Shown: positions 8,212 through 17,007 of the stretch, piece by piece
Numbering within the stretch: position 1 is the first letter of the stretch
Layout of the letters: each line of letters opens with the position of its first letter
Origin: Streptomyces sp. H27-H1
Lineage (GTDB): Bacteria; Actinomycetota; Actinomycetes; Streptomycetales; Streptomycetaceae
Direction of reading: 5' to 3'
DNA length: 64,000 nucleotides
NCBI RefSeq assembly: GCF_026627445.1
Contig: NZ_JAPNLJ010000028.1
Location: 1-64,000, forward strand
The notes under the pieces: generated by a model
The model's database searches: none
Told to the model about the DNA's origin: nothing
Seen by the model: only the letters and a program-made list of their open reading frames with translations
Made by a program: the position numbers and the translations under genes

Positions 8212-9195
8212 TCACCCCTCCTTGATGAACCCCTCCGCCACCAGCCACTCCTTCGCCACGTCGTGCGGGTCCCGGCCCTCCACGTCCACCAGCGCGTTGA
8301 GCCGCTGCGCCGTCTCCGTCGTCAGCCGCTTCGACAGGGGGTCCAGGAGGCCGGCGATCGCCGGGTACTTCTCCAGCGTCTTGGCGTGCAGCTCCGGCGC
8401 CGCGTTGTAGTTGGGGAAGAAGTGCCGGTCGTCGGCGAGGGTGTCCAGGTCCATGGCCTTGATCCGGCCGTCCGTGGTGAAGGCCTCGCCCAGCAGGCAG
8501 GAATCGGACTTCGAGACCTGCGTGTAGATGATCCCGGCATCCATCTTCATGACGTTGCCCGCCGGGATCCTCATCCCGTACGCCTTCTCCATCCCCAGCA
8601 GCCCGTCCTCCCGCGAGGCGAACTCGTTCTCCACGCAGACCGTCACCGCCGAGGGATCGCGCTGCGACAGCGCCGCCACGTCCGACATGGTCTTCAGCTT
8701 GTACTTGGCGTTGTTCTTCTTGCTGATGGCGAGCGTGTACGTGTTGTTGAGCGTGGACGCAGGCAGCCAGGCCACGCCGTTCTTCACGTCCGCGTTCCGT
8801 ACCGCCTCCCACTGCGCGTACGGGTCCGCGATCGGCTTGTCGTTGCCGAGGTAGGTGATCCACGCGGTGCCCGTGTACTCGTACATGGCGTCCGCGTCGC
8901 CCTGGATGATCGCCTCGCGGGCGCTGATCGAACCGGGCAGGTTGGTGCGGTCCAGCACCTCCGCGCCGGCCGCCTTGAAGATCAGGCCGATCATCTGGCC
9001 GAGCACGATGTTCTCGCTGAAGTTCTTCGAAGTGACCGTGAGCGAGGCGTCCTTGAGGGGCATTCCCTGGCCGACCGAGCCCGGCACCACGTCGTCCACC
9101 ATCGGGGAACCGCTCTTGAGCCCGCAGCCGGCGAGCGCCAGCAGCGGCAGCAGGGCGGCGCAGGCCGCGACCGTCCGTACGGCGAGCTTGCCCAT
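8212..9195 (-). CDS. Glycine betaine/quaternary amine ABC transporter substrate-binding lipoprotein
   Basis: A 327-residue lipoprotein with a signal peptide ending in a lipobox (LLALAGC, Cys near residue 24). The mature part is an OpuAC/ProX-type binding protein (for example ASLTVTSKNFSENIVLGQM, and DADAMYEYTGTAW, the ligand-box region). It delivers an osmoprotectant or similar quaternary amine to the two permeases encoded upstream. The gene directly abuts the preceding permease (stop at 9196-9198, start at 9195), as the last gene of a four-gene operon. The exact ligand (betaine, carnitine, choline) cannot be read from the sequence. Confidence 0.9.
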   Translation of the reverse strand: MGKLAVRTVAACAALLPLLALAGCGLKSGSPMVDDVVPGSVGQGMPLKDASLTVTSKNFSENIVLGQMIGLIFKAAGAEVLDRTNLPGSISAREAIIQGDADAMYEYTGTAWITYLGNDKPIADPYAQWEAVRNADVKNGVAWLPASTLNNTYTLAISKKNNAKYKLKTMSDVAALSQRDPSAVTVCVENEFASREDGLLGMEKAYGMRIPAGNVMKMDAGIIYTQVSKSDSCLLGEAFTTDGRIKAMDLDTLADDRHFFPNYNAAPELHAKTLEKYPAIAGLLDPLSKRLTTETAQRLNALVDVEGRDPHDVAKEWLVAEGFIKEG

Positions 9196-10062
9196 CTACG
9201 CCTCCAGCCCGCGCGGGGTCAGGACCGTCTCGGCCAGTGAGGCCAGCCAGTCCACGAACAGCGCCAGTGCCACCGTCAGCACCGAGCCCAGTACCAGTAC
9301 CGGCATCCGCTGCGTCTGGATCCCGGAGGTGATCAGGTCACCCAGGCCCCCGCCGCCGCCGAAGGTGGCCAGGGTCGCGGTGCCGACGTTGAGGACGAGG
9401 GCCGTCCGTACGCCCGCCAGGATCAGCGGGACGGCCAGCGGCAGCTCCACCTTCAGCAGGGTTCCCATGGAGGACATGCCGATCCCGCGCGCGGCCTCCA
9501 CCAGCTGCGGGTCGATCCCGCGCAGCCCCGCGACGGTGTTGGACAGCACGGGCAGGACGGCGTAGGCGACCATGCCGATGATCGCCGTCGAGGGGCCGAT
9601 GCCTAGCCAGATGACCAGCAGGGCCAGCAGTCCGATGGCCGGGGTGGCCTGGCCGATGTTGGCGATGGCGGTGACCAGCGGGGCCGCCCGGCGCAGGCCG
9701 CTGCGGGTCAGGGCGATGCCGAGCGGGATCGCGATGATCAGCACCCAGAAGGTGGAGATCGCGGTGAGCTGGATGTGCTGCCACAGCCGGAGCTCGACGT
9801 TGCCGTCCGCGAGGGAGTTCTTGGCGATCGTGTCGAGGGTGGCGTTGGTGATCCACAGGTACGTGGCCAGCAGCACCAGCGCCAGCACGATGGGCAGGGT
9901 CACCAGCCGGGTCCAGGTCAGCCGGCGCGCGGGGCGGGCCGGCTGCGCGGCGGAGCCCGCGCCCTCGTCCGGCTCGGGCTGCTCCGGATCGTGGAAGGCG
10001 TGGCCCTTGACCTCGTGCTCGCCGGGCGGGCGTTCGGGGGAGACGGGATTCCTCGGGCTCAT
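9196..10062 (-). CDS. Osmoprotectant ABC transporter permease (second)
   Basis: This 288-residue permease of the OpuC/ProW type has a polar N-terminal extension of about 50 residues (Pro/Glu-rich) before its first membrane helix. The EAA loop that contacts the ATPase is visible (VEAARGIGMSSMGTLLKVEL, near residue 190). I chose the ATG at 10062 because it overlaps the ATPase stop by four bases (ATGA, 10059-10062); a longer upstream reading would run deep inside the ATPase gene. With the other permease it should form a heterodimeric membrane channel. Confidence 0.9.
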   Translation of the reverse strand: MSPRNPVSPERPPGEHEVKGHAFHDPEQPEPDEGAGSAAQPARPARRLTWTRLVTLPIVLALVLLATYLWITNATLDTIAKNSLADGNVELRLWQHIQLTAISTFWVLIIAIPLGIALTRSGLRRAAPLVTAIANIGQATPAIGLLALLVIWLGIGPSTAIIGMVAYAVLPVLSNTVAGLRGIDPQLVEAARGIGMSSMGTLLKVELPLAVPLILAGVRTALVLNVGTATLATFGGGGGLGDLITSGIQTQRMPVLVLGSVLTVALALFVDWLASLAETVLTPRGLEA

Positions 10063-11351
10063 GAGCCGTCCGTACCGTCCAGCAGCCCTTCCAGGTCCCG
10101 CTCGACGCGGTGGTGGCGCAGCTCTTCCAGGTCGTGCGCGTGCTCGGCGGCCGTCAGCCGGTCGGCTTCCAGCATCTCGTGCACGGAGTTCATCAGGGTC
10201 TCCATGTCCACGACGCCGATGTACTCGCCGCGCCGCCCGGTGACGGCCACCCGGCCGCCGCTGTCGGTGAGCACCGCCTCCAGGGCGTCGTGCAGGGTCG
10301 CGTCCCGGGTCACCGTGTCGTGCACGAGCTGGCCGGCCCGGGCGAGGGAGCCCTTGGCGCGCATCAGGTCGCCGCGGCGCAGCCATTTGTACGGGCGGCC
10401 GCGCCGGTCCAGCATCAGCAGTTCGTTGCCCTGGCCGGCGCGCAGGGTGTTGAAGATCTGCTGGAGCGGGTCGTCCACGGACACGGTCGGGAACTCGGCG
10501 ATCTCCACGTCCCGCACGCGGGTGAGGTTGAGCCGCTTGAGGGCCGCGCCGGCGCCGACGAACCCGGAGACGAAGTCGTCGGCGGGGTTGGTGAGGATCG
10601 CCTCGGGGGTGTCGAACTGGGCGATGTGCGAGCGCTCGCGCAGGACGGCGATCCGGTCGCCCAGCTTGATGGCCTCGTCGAAGTCGTGGGTGACGAAGAC
10701 GATGGTCTTGTGCAGCTCGTGCTGGAGCCGGATCAGCTCGTCCTGGAGGTGGTCGCGGGTGATGGGGTCGACGGCGCCGAAGGGCTCGTCCATCAGCAGG
10801 ACGGGCGGGTCGGCGGCGAGTGCCCGGGCCACGCCCACCCGCTGCTGCTGGCCGCCGGAGAGCTGGCGCGGGTAGCGGCCGTGGAACTCGCGCGGGTCCA
10901 GGCCGACCAGGTCGAGCATCTCCTCCACCCGGTCCTTCACCCGGGACTTGGACCAGCCGGTCATCTTCGGGACCAGGGCGATGTTCTCGGCGACCGTCAT
11001 GTGCGGGAAGAGCCCGGAGGACTGGATCGCGTACCCGATCTTGCGGCGCAGTTTGACCGGGTCCATGTCGGTGACGTCCTCGTCGCCGATGCGGATCCGG
11101 CCCGAAGTGGGCTCGATCAGCCGGTTGATCATCTTGAGGGTGGTGGACTTCCCGCAGCCGGAGGGGCCGACGAAGACCACCAGCTCGCCCGCCTTGATCT
11201 CCATGGAGACGTCGTCGACGGAGGGGTTGGGGTTGCCCGGGTAGCGCTTGGTGAGGTTCTCCAGCTGGATGGTCGCGCCGGAGGTGGCGGCCGGCTGCGG
11301 GCTCTCGGCCGGCTGCGGGCCCTCGGTCGGCGCGGACGTCGGCTCAGACAC
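10059..11351 (-). CDS. Osmoprotectant ABC transporter ATP-binding protein with CBS domains
   Basis: A 430-residue OpuCA/ProV-type ATPase. It shows Walker A GPSGCGKST (near residue 62), the signature LSGGQQQR (near 165) and Walker B VLLMDEPFGA (near 186), then about 130 residues containing paired CBS repeats (near 285-395). In this family the CBS repeats sense ionic strength or osmotic state and gate transport. A Pro/Ala/Thr-rich leader of about 25 residues precedes the nucleotide-binding domain. The GTG start overlaps the upstream permease stop by eight bases, indicating translational coupling. Confidence 0.93.
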   Translation of the reverse strand: MSEPTSAPTEGPQPAESPQPAATSGATIQLENLTKRYPGNPNPSVDDVSMEIKAGELVVFVGPSGCGKSTTLKMINRLIEPTSGRIRIGDEDVTDMDPVKLRRKIGYAIQSSGLFPHMTVAENIALVPKMTGWSKSRVKDRVEEMLDLVGLDPREFHGRYPRQLSGGQQQRVGVARALAADPPVLLMDEPFGAVDPITRDHLQDELIRLQHELHKTIVFVTHDFDEAIKLGDRIAVLRERSHIAQFDTPEAILTNPADDFVSGFVGAGAALKRLNLTRVRDVEIAEFPTVSVDDPLQQIFNTLRAGQGNELLMLDRRGRPYKWLRRGDLMRAKGSLARAGQLVHDTVTRDATLHDALEAVLTDSGGRVAVTGRRGEYIGVVDMETLMNSVHEMLEADRLTAAEHAHDLEELRHHRVERDLEGLLDGTDGS

Positions 11352-11991
11352 GGATTCCCCTCGGGATGGTGAGACGGCCGAGCAGGACGTACGCGGCGTC
11401 GAAGAGCAGGGCGAGGATGACGACGCCGAGCGTTCCCGCCAGGACCTGGTTGATGGCGTTGGCGCTGCCGAGCGAGGCGATCCCGCGGAAGATCTCGTTG
11501 CCCAGGCCCGGCCCGGAGGCGTAGGCGGCGATGGCCGCGATGCCCATCAGCATCTGCGTGGAGACCCGGATGCCGGTCAGGATCGGAGGCCAGGCGAGCG
11601 GCAGCTCCACCTTCAGGAGCTGGGCGCCGCGCGACATCCCGATGCCCTTGGCGGCATCGACCAGGGCCGGATCCACCCCGCGCAGCCCCACGATGGAGTT
11701 GCGGACGATGGGCAGGAGCCCGTACAGGGTCAGGGCGATCACGGTCGGCGCGACACCGAGGCCCACGATCGGGATCAGCAGGCCGATCATGGCGAGGGAG
11801 GGGATGGTCAGCACCGTGGAGGTGGAGGTGACCGCGAGGTTCCCGGCCCAGCCGCTGCGGTAGGTGAGGACGCCGATGGCGACGCCGAGCGCGGTCGCGA
11901 TCAGCATGCACTGGAAGACGGCGCTGGCGTGCTGGAAGGCGTCGGTGAGGAGCTGCTGGTGGCGGTTGGACAGGTAGGCCCAGAAGCTCAC
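11344..11991 (-). CDS. Osmoprotectant ABC transporter permease (first)
   Basis: First gene of the importer operon: 215 residues, about five or six membrane helices, and the permease EAA loop VDAAKGIGMSRGAQLLKVEL near residue 125. It is the shorter of the two permeases, as usual in OpuC-type systems. The GTG start is preceded by a GAGGTGA ribosome binding site. The operon order permease-ATPase-permease-binding protein, with overlaps of eight, four and zero bases, suggests a single transcript. No osmotic promoter element could be identified. Confidence 0.9.
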   Translation of the reverse strand: MSFWAYLSNRHQQLLTDAFQHASAVFQCMLIATALGVAIGVLTYRSGWAGNLAVTSTSTVLTIPSLAMIGLLIPIVGLGVAPTVIALTLYGLLPIVRNSIVGLRGVDPALVDAAKGIGMSRGAQLLKVELPLAWPPILTGIRVSTQMLMGIAAIAAYASGPGLGNEIFRGIASLGSANAINQVLAGTLGVVILALLFDAAYVLLGRLTIPRGIRV

Positions 11992-12039
11992 GCCACGTCA
12001 CCTCGTCCGTCGATTCCGGGGGCCGGTCGATCCCTCGGA

Positions 12040-12510
12040 TCAGTCGTCCTCGGCCGCTTGTTCGACCAAGGGGATGATCCGCAAGGGTACGGGATTCTCC
12101 ATGACAATCGCTGTCGAAGCCCGAACGATCCCATCAAACGCGACAACTCGGTCGATCACCCGTTGAAGGTCCGCGTTGGACCGGGCCACGAGCCGGCACA
12201 GCATGTCCCCGTGGCCGGTCGTCGTGTGCAGTTCCAGCACCTCCGGTACGCCGCCCAAGTGCGCCCGTACGTCCGCCCCTTGGCCCTGTTTGATCTCCAG
12301 CGTGGCGAAGGCCGTCACCGGGTACCCCAGGGCCGCCGGATCCACCTGCGGACCGAATCCCCGGATGACTCCGTTCGACTGAAGCCGGTCCAGCCGGGCC
12401 TGCGCCGTACCACGTGCCACACCGAGCCGGCGCGAGACCTCCAGAACCCCGATCCGGGGCTCGCGGGCGAGCAGGACGATGAGCCGGCCGTCGAGCTCGT
12501 CGATTCCCAT
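12040..12510 (-). CDS. Lrp/AsnC-family regulator divergent from hppD
   Basis: A 156-residue AsnC-type regulator: an HTH at residues about 5-50 (VLEVSRRLGVARGTAQARLD) and a C-terminal RAM (ligand-binding) domain. Lrp/AsnC proteins form octamers and respond to amino acids. It is transcribed away from hppD across about 130 bases, so control of tyrosine/phenylalanine catabolism in response to an aromatic amino acid is the natural inference. I used the ATG at 12510, where the HTH domain starts almost immediately; readings from farther upstream would overlap the hppD promoter region and gene. Confidence 0.88.
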   Translation of the reverse strand: MGIDELDGRLIVLLAREPRIGVLEVSRRLGVARGTAQARLDRLQSNGVIRGFGPQVDPAALGYPVTAFATLEIKQGQGADVRAHLGGVPEVLELHTTTGHGDMLCRLVARSNADLQRVIDRVVAFDGIVRASTAIVMENPVPLRIIPLVEQAAEDD

Positions 12511-12643
12511 GGGTGCCTCCGGGGTGGTCGGTCGGTGGTCATAGTGCACAGATATCCCAGCCATGGTGGGCTGAGAGTGGGCAGTCTGTACAGCGTAAAT
12601 GGAAACTATTGCGCAGCTTGTAAAACGGCGGGACTCTGCGGTC
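12511..12643. promoter_or_regulatory. Shared promoter region of asnC-type gene and hppD
   Basis: This divergent intergenic stretch is locally A+T richer (GTAAATGGAAACTATTGCGC around 12594-12613). It should hold both promoters and the AsnC binding sites; I cannot define the exact operator. Confidence 0.45.
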
Positions 12644-13792
12644 ATGACTGAGACCCAGCCGCTCGACGCCCCGCGTACCGCCGCCAAGGCCGATCCCTTC
12701 CCCGTCAAGGGCATGGACGCGGTCGTCTTCGCCGTAGGCAACGCCAAGCAGGCCGCGCACTTCTACTCGACCGCCTTCGGCATGAAGCTCGTCGCCTACT
12801 CCGGACCGGAGAACGGCACCCGTGAGACGGCCAGCTACGTCCTGACCAACGGCGCCGCGCGCTTCGTCCTCACCTCGGTCATCAAGGCGTCCACCGACCG
12901 TGGCCGCTTCCTCGCCGAGCACGTCGCCGACCACGGCGACGGGGTCGTCGACCTGGCCATCGAGGTCCCGGACGTCGAGGCGGCGTACGCCTACGCCGTC
13001 GAGCACGGCGCGCGCGGCCTGGACGAGCCGTACGAGCTGAAGGACGAGCACGGCACGGTGCGGCTGGCGGCGATCGCCACCTACGGCCAGACCCGGCACA
13101 CGCTGGTCGAGCGCGGCGACTACTCCGGCCCCTACCTGCCCGGCTTCGTCTCCGTCGAGCCGATGGTCGCGCCCCCGGCCAAGCGCACCTTCCAGGCCAT
13201 CGACCACTGCGTGGGCAACGTCGAGCTCGGCCGGATGAACGAGTGGGTGGCGTTCTACAACAAGGTCATGGGCTTCACGAACATGAAGGAGTTCGTGGGC
13301 GACGACATCGCGACCGAGTACTCGGCGCTGATGTCGAAGGTCGTCGCGGACGGCACCCTGAAGGTGAAGTTCCCGATCAACGAGCCGGCGATCGCGAAGA
13401 AGAAGTCGCAGATCGACGAGTACCTGGAGTTCTACGGCGGCGCCGGCGTCCAGCACATCGCGCTCGCCACGAACGACATCGTCGCCACGGTCCGGGCGAT
13501 GCGCGCGGCCGGTGTGGAGTTCCTGAACACCCCGGACTCCTACTACGACACCCTCGGCGAGTGGGCGGGCGAGACCCGGGTCCCCGTCGAGATCCTGCGC
13601 GAGCTGAAGATCCTCGTCGACCGCGACGAGGACGGCTACCTGCTGCAGATCTTCACGAAGCCGGTCCAGGACCGCCCGACGGTCTTCTTCGAGATGATCG
13701 AGCGGCACGGGTCGATGGGCTTCGGCAAGGGCAACTTCAAGGCCCTGTTCGAGGCGATCGAGAGGGAGCAGGAGAAGCGCGGCAACCTCTAG
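12644..13792 (+). CDS. hppD: 4-hydroxyphenylpyruvate dioxygenase
   Basis: HPPD converts 4-hydroxyphenylpyruvate and O2 to homogentisate in tyrosine catabolism, using non-haem iron. The 382-residue protein has the two-half vicinal-oxygen-chelate fold, and the expected 2-His-1-Glu iron ligands are visible: His188 (AIDHCVGN), His271 (VQHIAL) and Glu350 (FFEMIERHG). The start ATG at 12644 gives the usual family length; an in-frame ATG 45 bases upstream lies in the promoter region. It stands alone, divergent from the AsnC-type regulator, and ends at a strong hairpin shared with the convergent TPR gene. Confidence 0.96.
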   Translation: MTETQPLDAPRTAAKADPFPVKGMDAVVFAVGNAKQAAHFYSTAFGMKLVAYSGPENGTRETASYVLTNGAARFVLTSVIKASTDRGRFLAEHVADHGDGVVDLAIEVPDVEAAYAYAVEHGARGLDEPYELKDEHGTVRLAAIATYGQTRHTLVERGDYSGPYLPGFVSVEPMVAPPAKRTFQAIDHCVGNVELGRMNEWVAFYNKVMGFTNMKEFVGDDIATEYSALMSKVVADGTLKVKFPINEPAIAKKKSQIDEYLEFYGGAGVQHIALATNDIVATVRAMRAAGVEFLNTPDSYYDTLGEWAGETRVPVEILRELKILVDRDEDGYLLQIFTKPVQDRPTVFFEMIERHGSMGFGKGNFKALFEAIEREQEKRGNL

Positions 13793-13815
13793 GAGGTTGC
13801 GGGAACCGGCGCGGG

Positions 13816-13890
13816 CGCCTCAAACGCCGGCGGGGCTGAAAGATCGCCTCAAACGCCGGCGGGGCTGGAATTTCCAGCCCCGCCGGCGTT
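13816..13890. terminator. Bidirectional terminator built from the intergenic repeat
   Basis: A first copy of CCTCAAACGCCGGCGGGGCT (from 13819) is followed by a second copy that is itself one arm of a perfect 19-base inverted repeat (13852-13870 and 13872-13890, one base between). It lies between convergent hppD and the TPR gene. Confidence 0.85.
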
Positions 13891-13901
13891 CCTGTGCGGG
13901 C

Positions 13902-15401
13902 TCAGCGCCCCGACGGCTTCGGCTTCGGCTTGGCCACCGGCTTCGCCTTCGGGAGTTCCGGGGCCACCCACGGGGTGGTGGGCTGCATGTTCTCCGGCCC
14001 GCCGGCCGCCGGCTTCCCGATCGCCGCCAGCGCGTCCTTCGCCAGCGGCCCCCGCACCGGCGAGAACCGCGGGTTCGTCCGCAGCGCCTCCTCCAGGTGC
14101 CGCCGCGCCCCGGCCTCGTCGCCGAGGCCCCGCTCGATCACCGCCCGGTGGTACGAGAACTCCGCGAGCCGCAGCCCCTGCTCCGTGGCCTTCTTCGCGT
14201 ACTCCAGCGCCGCCGTGTCATCGCCCGTCCTGTGCAGCGCCCAACCCAGCGCGTCCGCCACCTGCATGTTCTTGTGCCGGGCCCACTCCGCCGTGAGGCG
14301 CCGTACGGCCGCCGCCGCGTCGCCGTGGTCCGCCTCGAACCGGCCCAGGAGCAGTTCCTCGCTGACCCCGCTCCGGGCGGCCTGCGCCGCGAGCCCGTCG
14401 TACACCACCTTGGCCTCCTCGCCCCGGCCCAGCGACTCCAGCAGCTCGCCCAGCTCCAGCGACAGCGACGCCGCCGGCGCCCGTCCCAGCGCCAGCCGGT
14501 AGTCCCGTACCGCCTCGCCGCCCCGTCCCAGCGCCGCCAGCACCCGCGCCCGCCCGCCCTGCGCCTGCGCCTGCGCCGGATCGGTGCGCAGCGCGGCCTC
14601 GTACTGCCGCAGCGCCTCCGCCTCGTCGCCGCGCTCCCACGCCAGCTCCCCGAGCCGGAACAGCACGTACGCCTTCTCCGCCGGGGCCTTCGCCGCGCCT
14701 CCCGCGTGCTCCATGGACATGGTCGCGTCCTCGCGCCAGCCCCGGTCCCGGTACACCTGCGAGGCCTTCATGAACGCCGCCAGCCCCGGCCGCAGGTCCA
14801 CCAGGCGCTCCATCGCCTTCTCCGCCGCCTTGTAGTCCCCGAGTCCGGCGTACGCGTCCACGAGCACCGGGTACGCCGTCCACCGCTTCGGCGCCTGGGC
14901 CCGTACGAGCTCGCCCCACTTCTTCCCGGTCCCGAAGTCCCCCCGGGCGTTGGCCAGCGTGCCCATGCCCGTCATCGCGTCGAAGTTGCCCTTCTCGACG
15001 GGGCGGAGCTCCAGCGAGCGCTTCAGCGCGCTCTGCGCCTTCGGGTACCAGGCGGGATCGGCCGTGCGCCGCGCCTGCTCCAGGTACGCCGATCCCAGCA
15101 CCGCCCACGAGGCATCGTCGTCCGGGTGCCGCGCGACCCACTTCTCCCGGTCCGCGACCAGCGCGGACAGGTCCACCCCCGCCACCGGCGCACCCATCCC
15201 GACCGCCGCACGGGCCCGCTCACTGGGCCCCGGCGGGCGCGCGTCGTCGCCCGTGCGGGCCGGCCGGATCAGCAGGGCCCCGGCGATCAGGACCACCAGG
15301 GCCGCCGCCGCGACGAGCGTCTTGCGGCCGGTGAAGGTCACGGGCGGGGCAGCCTGCTGCTGCCTTTCCTGAGAGACGGGCGCCTCACGCATTAGGTCCA
15401 T
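13902..15401 (-). CDS. Membrane-anchored tetratricopeptide-repeat protein
   Basis: About 499 residues: a short cytoplasmic N-terminus, one membrane helix (residues about 28-47, LVAAAALVVLIAGALLI), then many TPR-like helical pairs over residues 90-440 and a Pro/Lys-rich tail. TPR arrays serve as protein-interaction scaffolds; the partner is unknown. The start is uncertain: ATG at 15401 (MDLMREAP) or the in-frame ATG at 15392, neither with a strong ribosome binding site. The upstream sequence carries TTGACG followed 17 bases later by CCTAAT, a possible promoter that would favour a slightly later start. It is divergent from the FAD oxidase gene. Confidence 0.8.
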   Translation of the reverse strand: MDLMREAPVSQERQQQAAPPVTFTGRKTLVAAAALVVLIAGALLIRPARTGDDARPPGPSERARAAVGMGAPVAGVDLSALVADREKWVARHPDDDASWAVLGSAYLEQARRTADPAWYPKAQSALKRSLELRPVEKGNFDAMTGMGTLANARGDFGTGKKWGELVRAQAPKRWTAYPVLVDAYAGLGDYKAAEKAMERLVDLRPGLAAFMKASQVYRDRGWREDATMSMEHAGGAAKAPAEKAYVLFRLGELAWERGDEAEALRQYEAALRTDPAQAQAQGGRARVLAALGRGGEAVRDYRLALGRAPAASLSLELGELLESLGRGEEAKVVYDGLAAQAARSGVSEELLLGRFEADHGDAAAAVRRLTAEWARHKNMQVADALGWALHRTGDDTAALEYAKKATEQGLRLAEFSYHRAVIERGLGDEAGARRHLEEALRTNPRFSPVRGPLAKDALAAIGKPAAGGPENMQPTTPWVAPELPKAKPVAKPKPKPSGR

Positions 15402-15497
15402 GGGGTCACTGTGCGTCAATATGAAGAGCTCGCCGAGGTGTCCGAAGGGCGTCGCGGGCGTGTTCACACCGATGGCCCCGACTGTCACCCTGGCACC

Positions 15498-16952
15498 ATG
15501 GTTGACGACGTTTCCGCCCCGGACCACGCCCCGGACCACGCCCCGGACCACGCCCCGGGCCATGCCCCGCTCGACGCCCCCCTCGCCCCGCGGCTCCACG
15601 CGCTGCTCCTGGAAGGCCTCCCGCCCGAGGCCCTGCTGACGGACCCGCAGGTGACCGCCTCCTATGCCACCGACATGGCCAGCTTCTGCACCGCCGGCAC
15701 CCCGGCCGCCGTGGTCCTGCCCCGGACCGTCGAACAGGTCCAGCACGTCATGCGCACCGCCCACGCGCTCCGCGTCCCCGTGGTCCCCCAGGGCGCCCGT
15801 ACGGGCCTGTCGGGCGCGGCCAACGCCTCCGACGGATGCGTCGTGCTCTCCCTCGTGAAGATGGACCGGATCCTGGAGATCGACACCGTCGAGCGGATCG
15901 CCGTCGTCGAACCGGGTGTCGTCAACGCCGTCCTCTCGCGCGCCGTCGCCGAGCGCGGCCTGCACTACCCGCCGGACCCCTCCAGCTGGGAGCAGTGCAC
16001 CATCGGCGGGAACATCGGCACCGCCGCCGGAGGTCTGTGCTGCGTCAAGTACGGGGTCACCGCCGAGTACGTCCTCGGCCTCGACGTGGTCCTCGCCGAC
16101 GGCAGGCTCCTGAAGACCGGCCGGCGCACCGCCAAGGGCGTCGCCGGGTACGACCTCACCCGCCTCTTCGTCGGCTCCGAAGGCAGCCTCGGCGTCGTCG
16201 TCCGGGCCGTCCTCGCGCTGCGCCCGGCCCCACCCCGCCAACTCGCGCTCGCCGCCGAGTTCCCCTCCGCCGCGGCCGCCTGCGCAGCCGTCTGCGCCGT
16301 CATGGAGGCCGGCCTGACGCCCTCGCTGCTCGAGCTGATGGACCGTACGACCGTCCGCGCCGTCAACGCCCTCGGCAAGATGGGCCTGCCCGAGACCACC
16401 GAGGCCCTGCTGCTCGCCGCCTTCGACACCCCGCACGCGCCGGAGGACCTGGCCGCCGTGGGGGAGCTGTGTGCCGCCGCCGGGGCGAGCGCCGTCGTAC
16501 CGGCCGAGGACGCGGCCGAGTCCGAACTGCTGCTCCAGGCCCGCCGGATGGCGCTGCCCGCCCTGGAGGCCCTGCGGCCCGCGACGATGATCGACGACGT
16601 GTGCGTACCGCGTACCCGGCTCGCCGAGATGCTGGACGGGACCGCGGCCATCGCCCGCGCGCACGACCTGCTCATCGGGGTCTGCGCGCACGCCGGTGAC
16701 GGGAACACCCACCCCATCGTCTGCTTCGACCCGGCCGACGAGGACGAGACCCGGCGGGCCCGCGCGTCCTTCGAGGAGATCATGGCCCTGGGTCTCGAAC
16801 TGGGCGGGACCATCACGGGGGAACACGGGGTCGGAGTCCTGAAGAAGGAGTGGCTCGCCCGCGAACTGGGCCCCGTGGGCCTGGAGATGCAGCGCGCCGT
16901 CAAGCACGCCTTCGACCCGGAGGGACTGCTCAACCCGGGCAAGCTCTTCTGA
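15498..16952 (+). CDS. FAD-linked oxidase, GlcD/D-lactate dehydrogenase type
   Basis: A 484-residue flavoprotein of the glycolate oxidase GlcD / D-2-hydroxyacid dehydrogenase family. The N-terminal PCMH FAD-binding domain shows PVVPQGARTGLSGAAN (near residue 95) and EQCTIGGNIGTAAGGL (near 172). The C-terminal cap has the conserved HAGDGNTHP (near 398) and GEHGVGVLKKEW (near 442). It probably oxidises a 2-hydroxy acid such as glycolate or D-lactate. The ATG at 15498 is directly preceded by CACCCTGGCACC without a clear ribosome binding site, so a leaderless mRNA is possible. The N-terminus carries an unusual tandem Asp-His-Ala-Pro repeat. Confidence 0.9.
   Translation: MVDDVSAPDHAPDHAPDHAPGHAPLDAPLAPRLHALLLEGLPPEALLTDPQVTASYATDMASFCTAGTPAAVVLPRTVEQVQHVMRTAHALRVPVVPQGARTGLSGAANASDGCVVLSLVKMDRILEIDTVERIAVVEPGVVNAVLSRAVAERGLHYPPDPSSWEQCTIGGNIGTAAGGLCCVKYGVTAEYVLGLDVVLADGRLLKTGRRTAKGVAGYDLTRLFVGSEGSLGVVVRAVLALRPAPPRQLALAAEFPSAAAACAAVCAVMEAGLTPSLLELMDRTTVRAVNALGKMGLPETTEALLLAAFDTPHAPEDLAAVGELCAAAGASAVVPAEDAAESELLLQARRMALPALEALRPATMIDDVCVPRTRLAEMLDGTAAIARAHDLLIGVCAHAGDGNTHPIVCFDPADEDETRRARASFEEIMALGLELGGTITGEHGVGVLKKEWLARELGPVGLEMQRAVKHAFDPEGLLNPGKLF
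15519..15570 (+). repeat. 12-base tandem repeat coding for DHAP
   Basis: About four copies of a GACCACGCCCCG unit encode Asp-His-Ala-Pro repeats in the oxidase N-terminus, before the FAD domain. The last unit is degenerate (GGCCATGCCCCG). Confidence 0.8.
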
Positions 16953-17007
16953 TCCGGCGGCAGGCCGCGTACGGGCAGCCCGCGTACGGGCTCCCGCGCG
17001 CGGGCCG

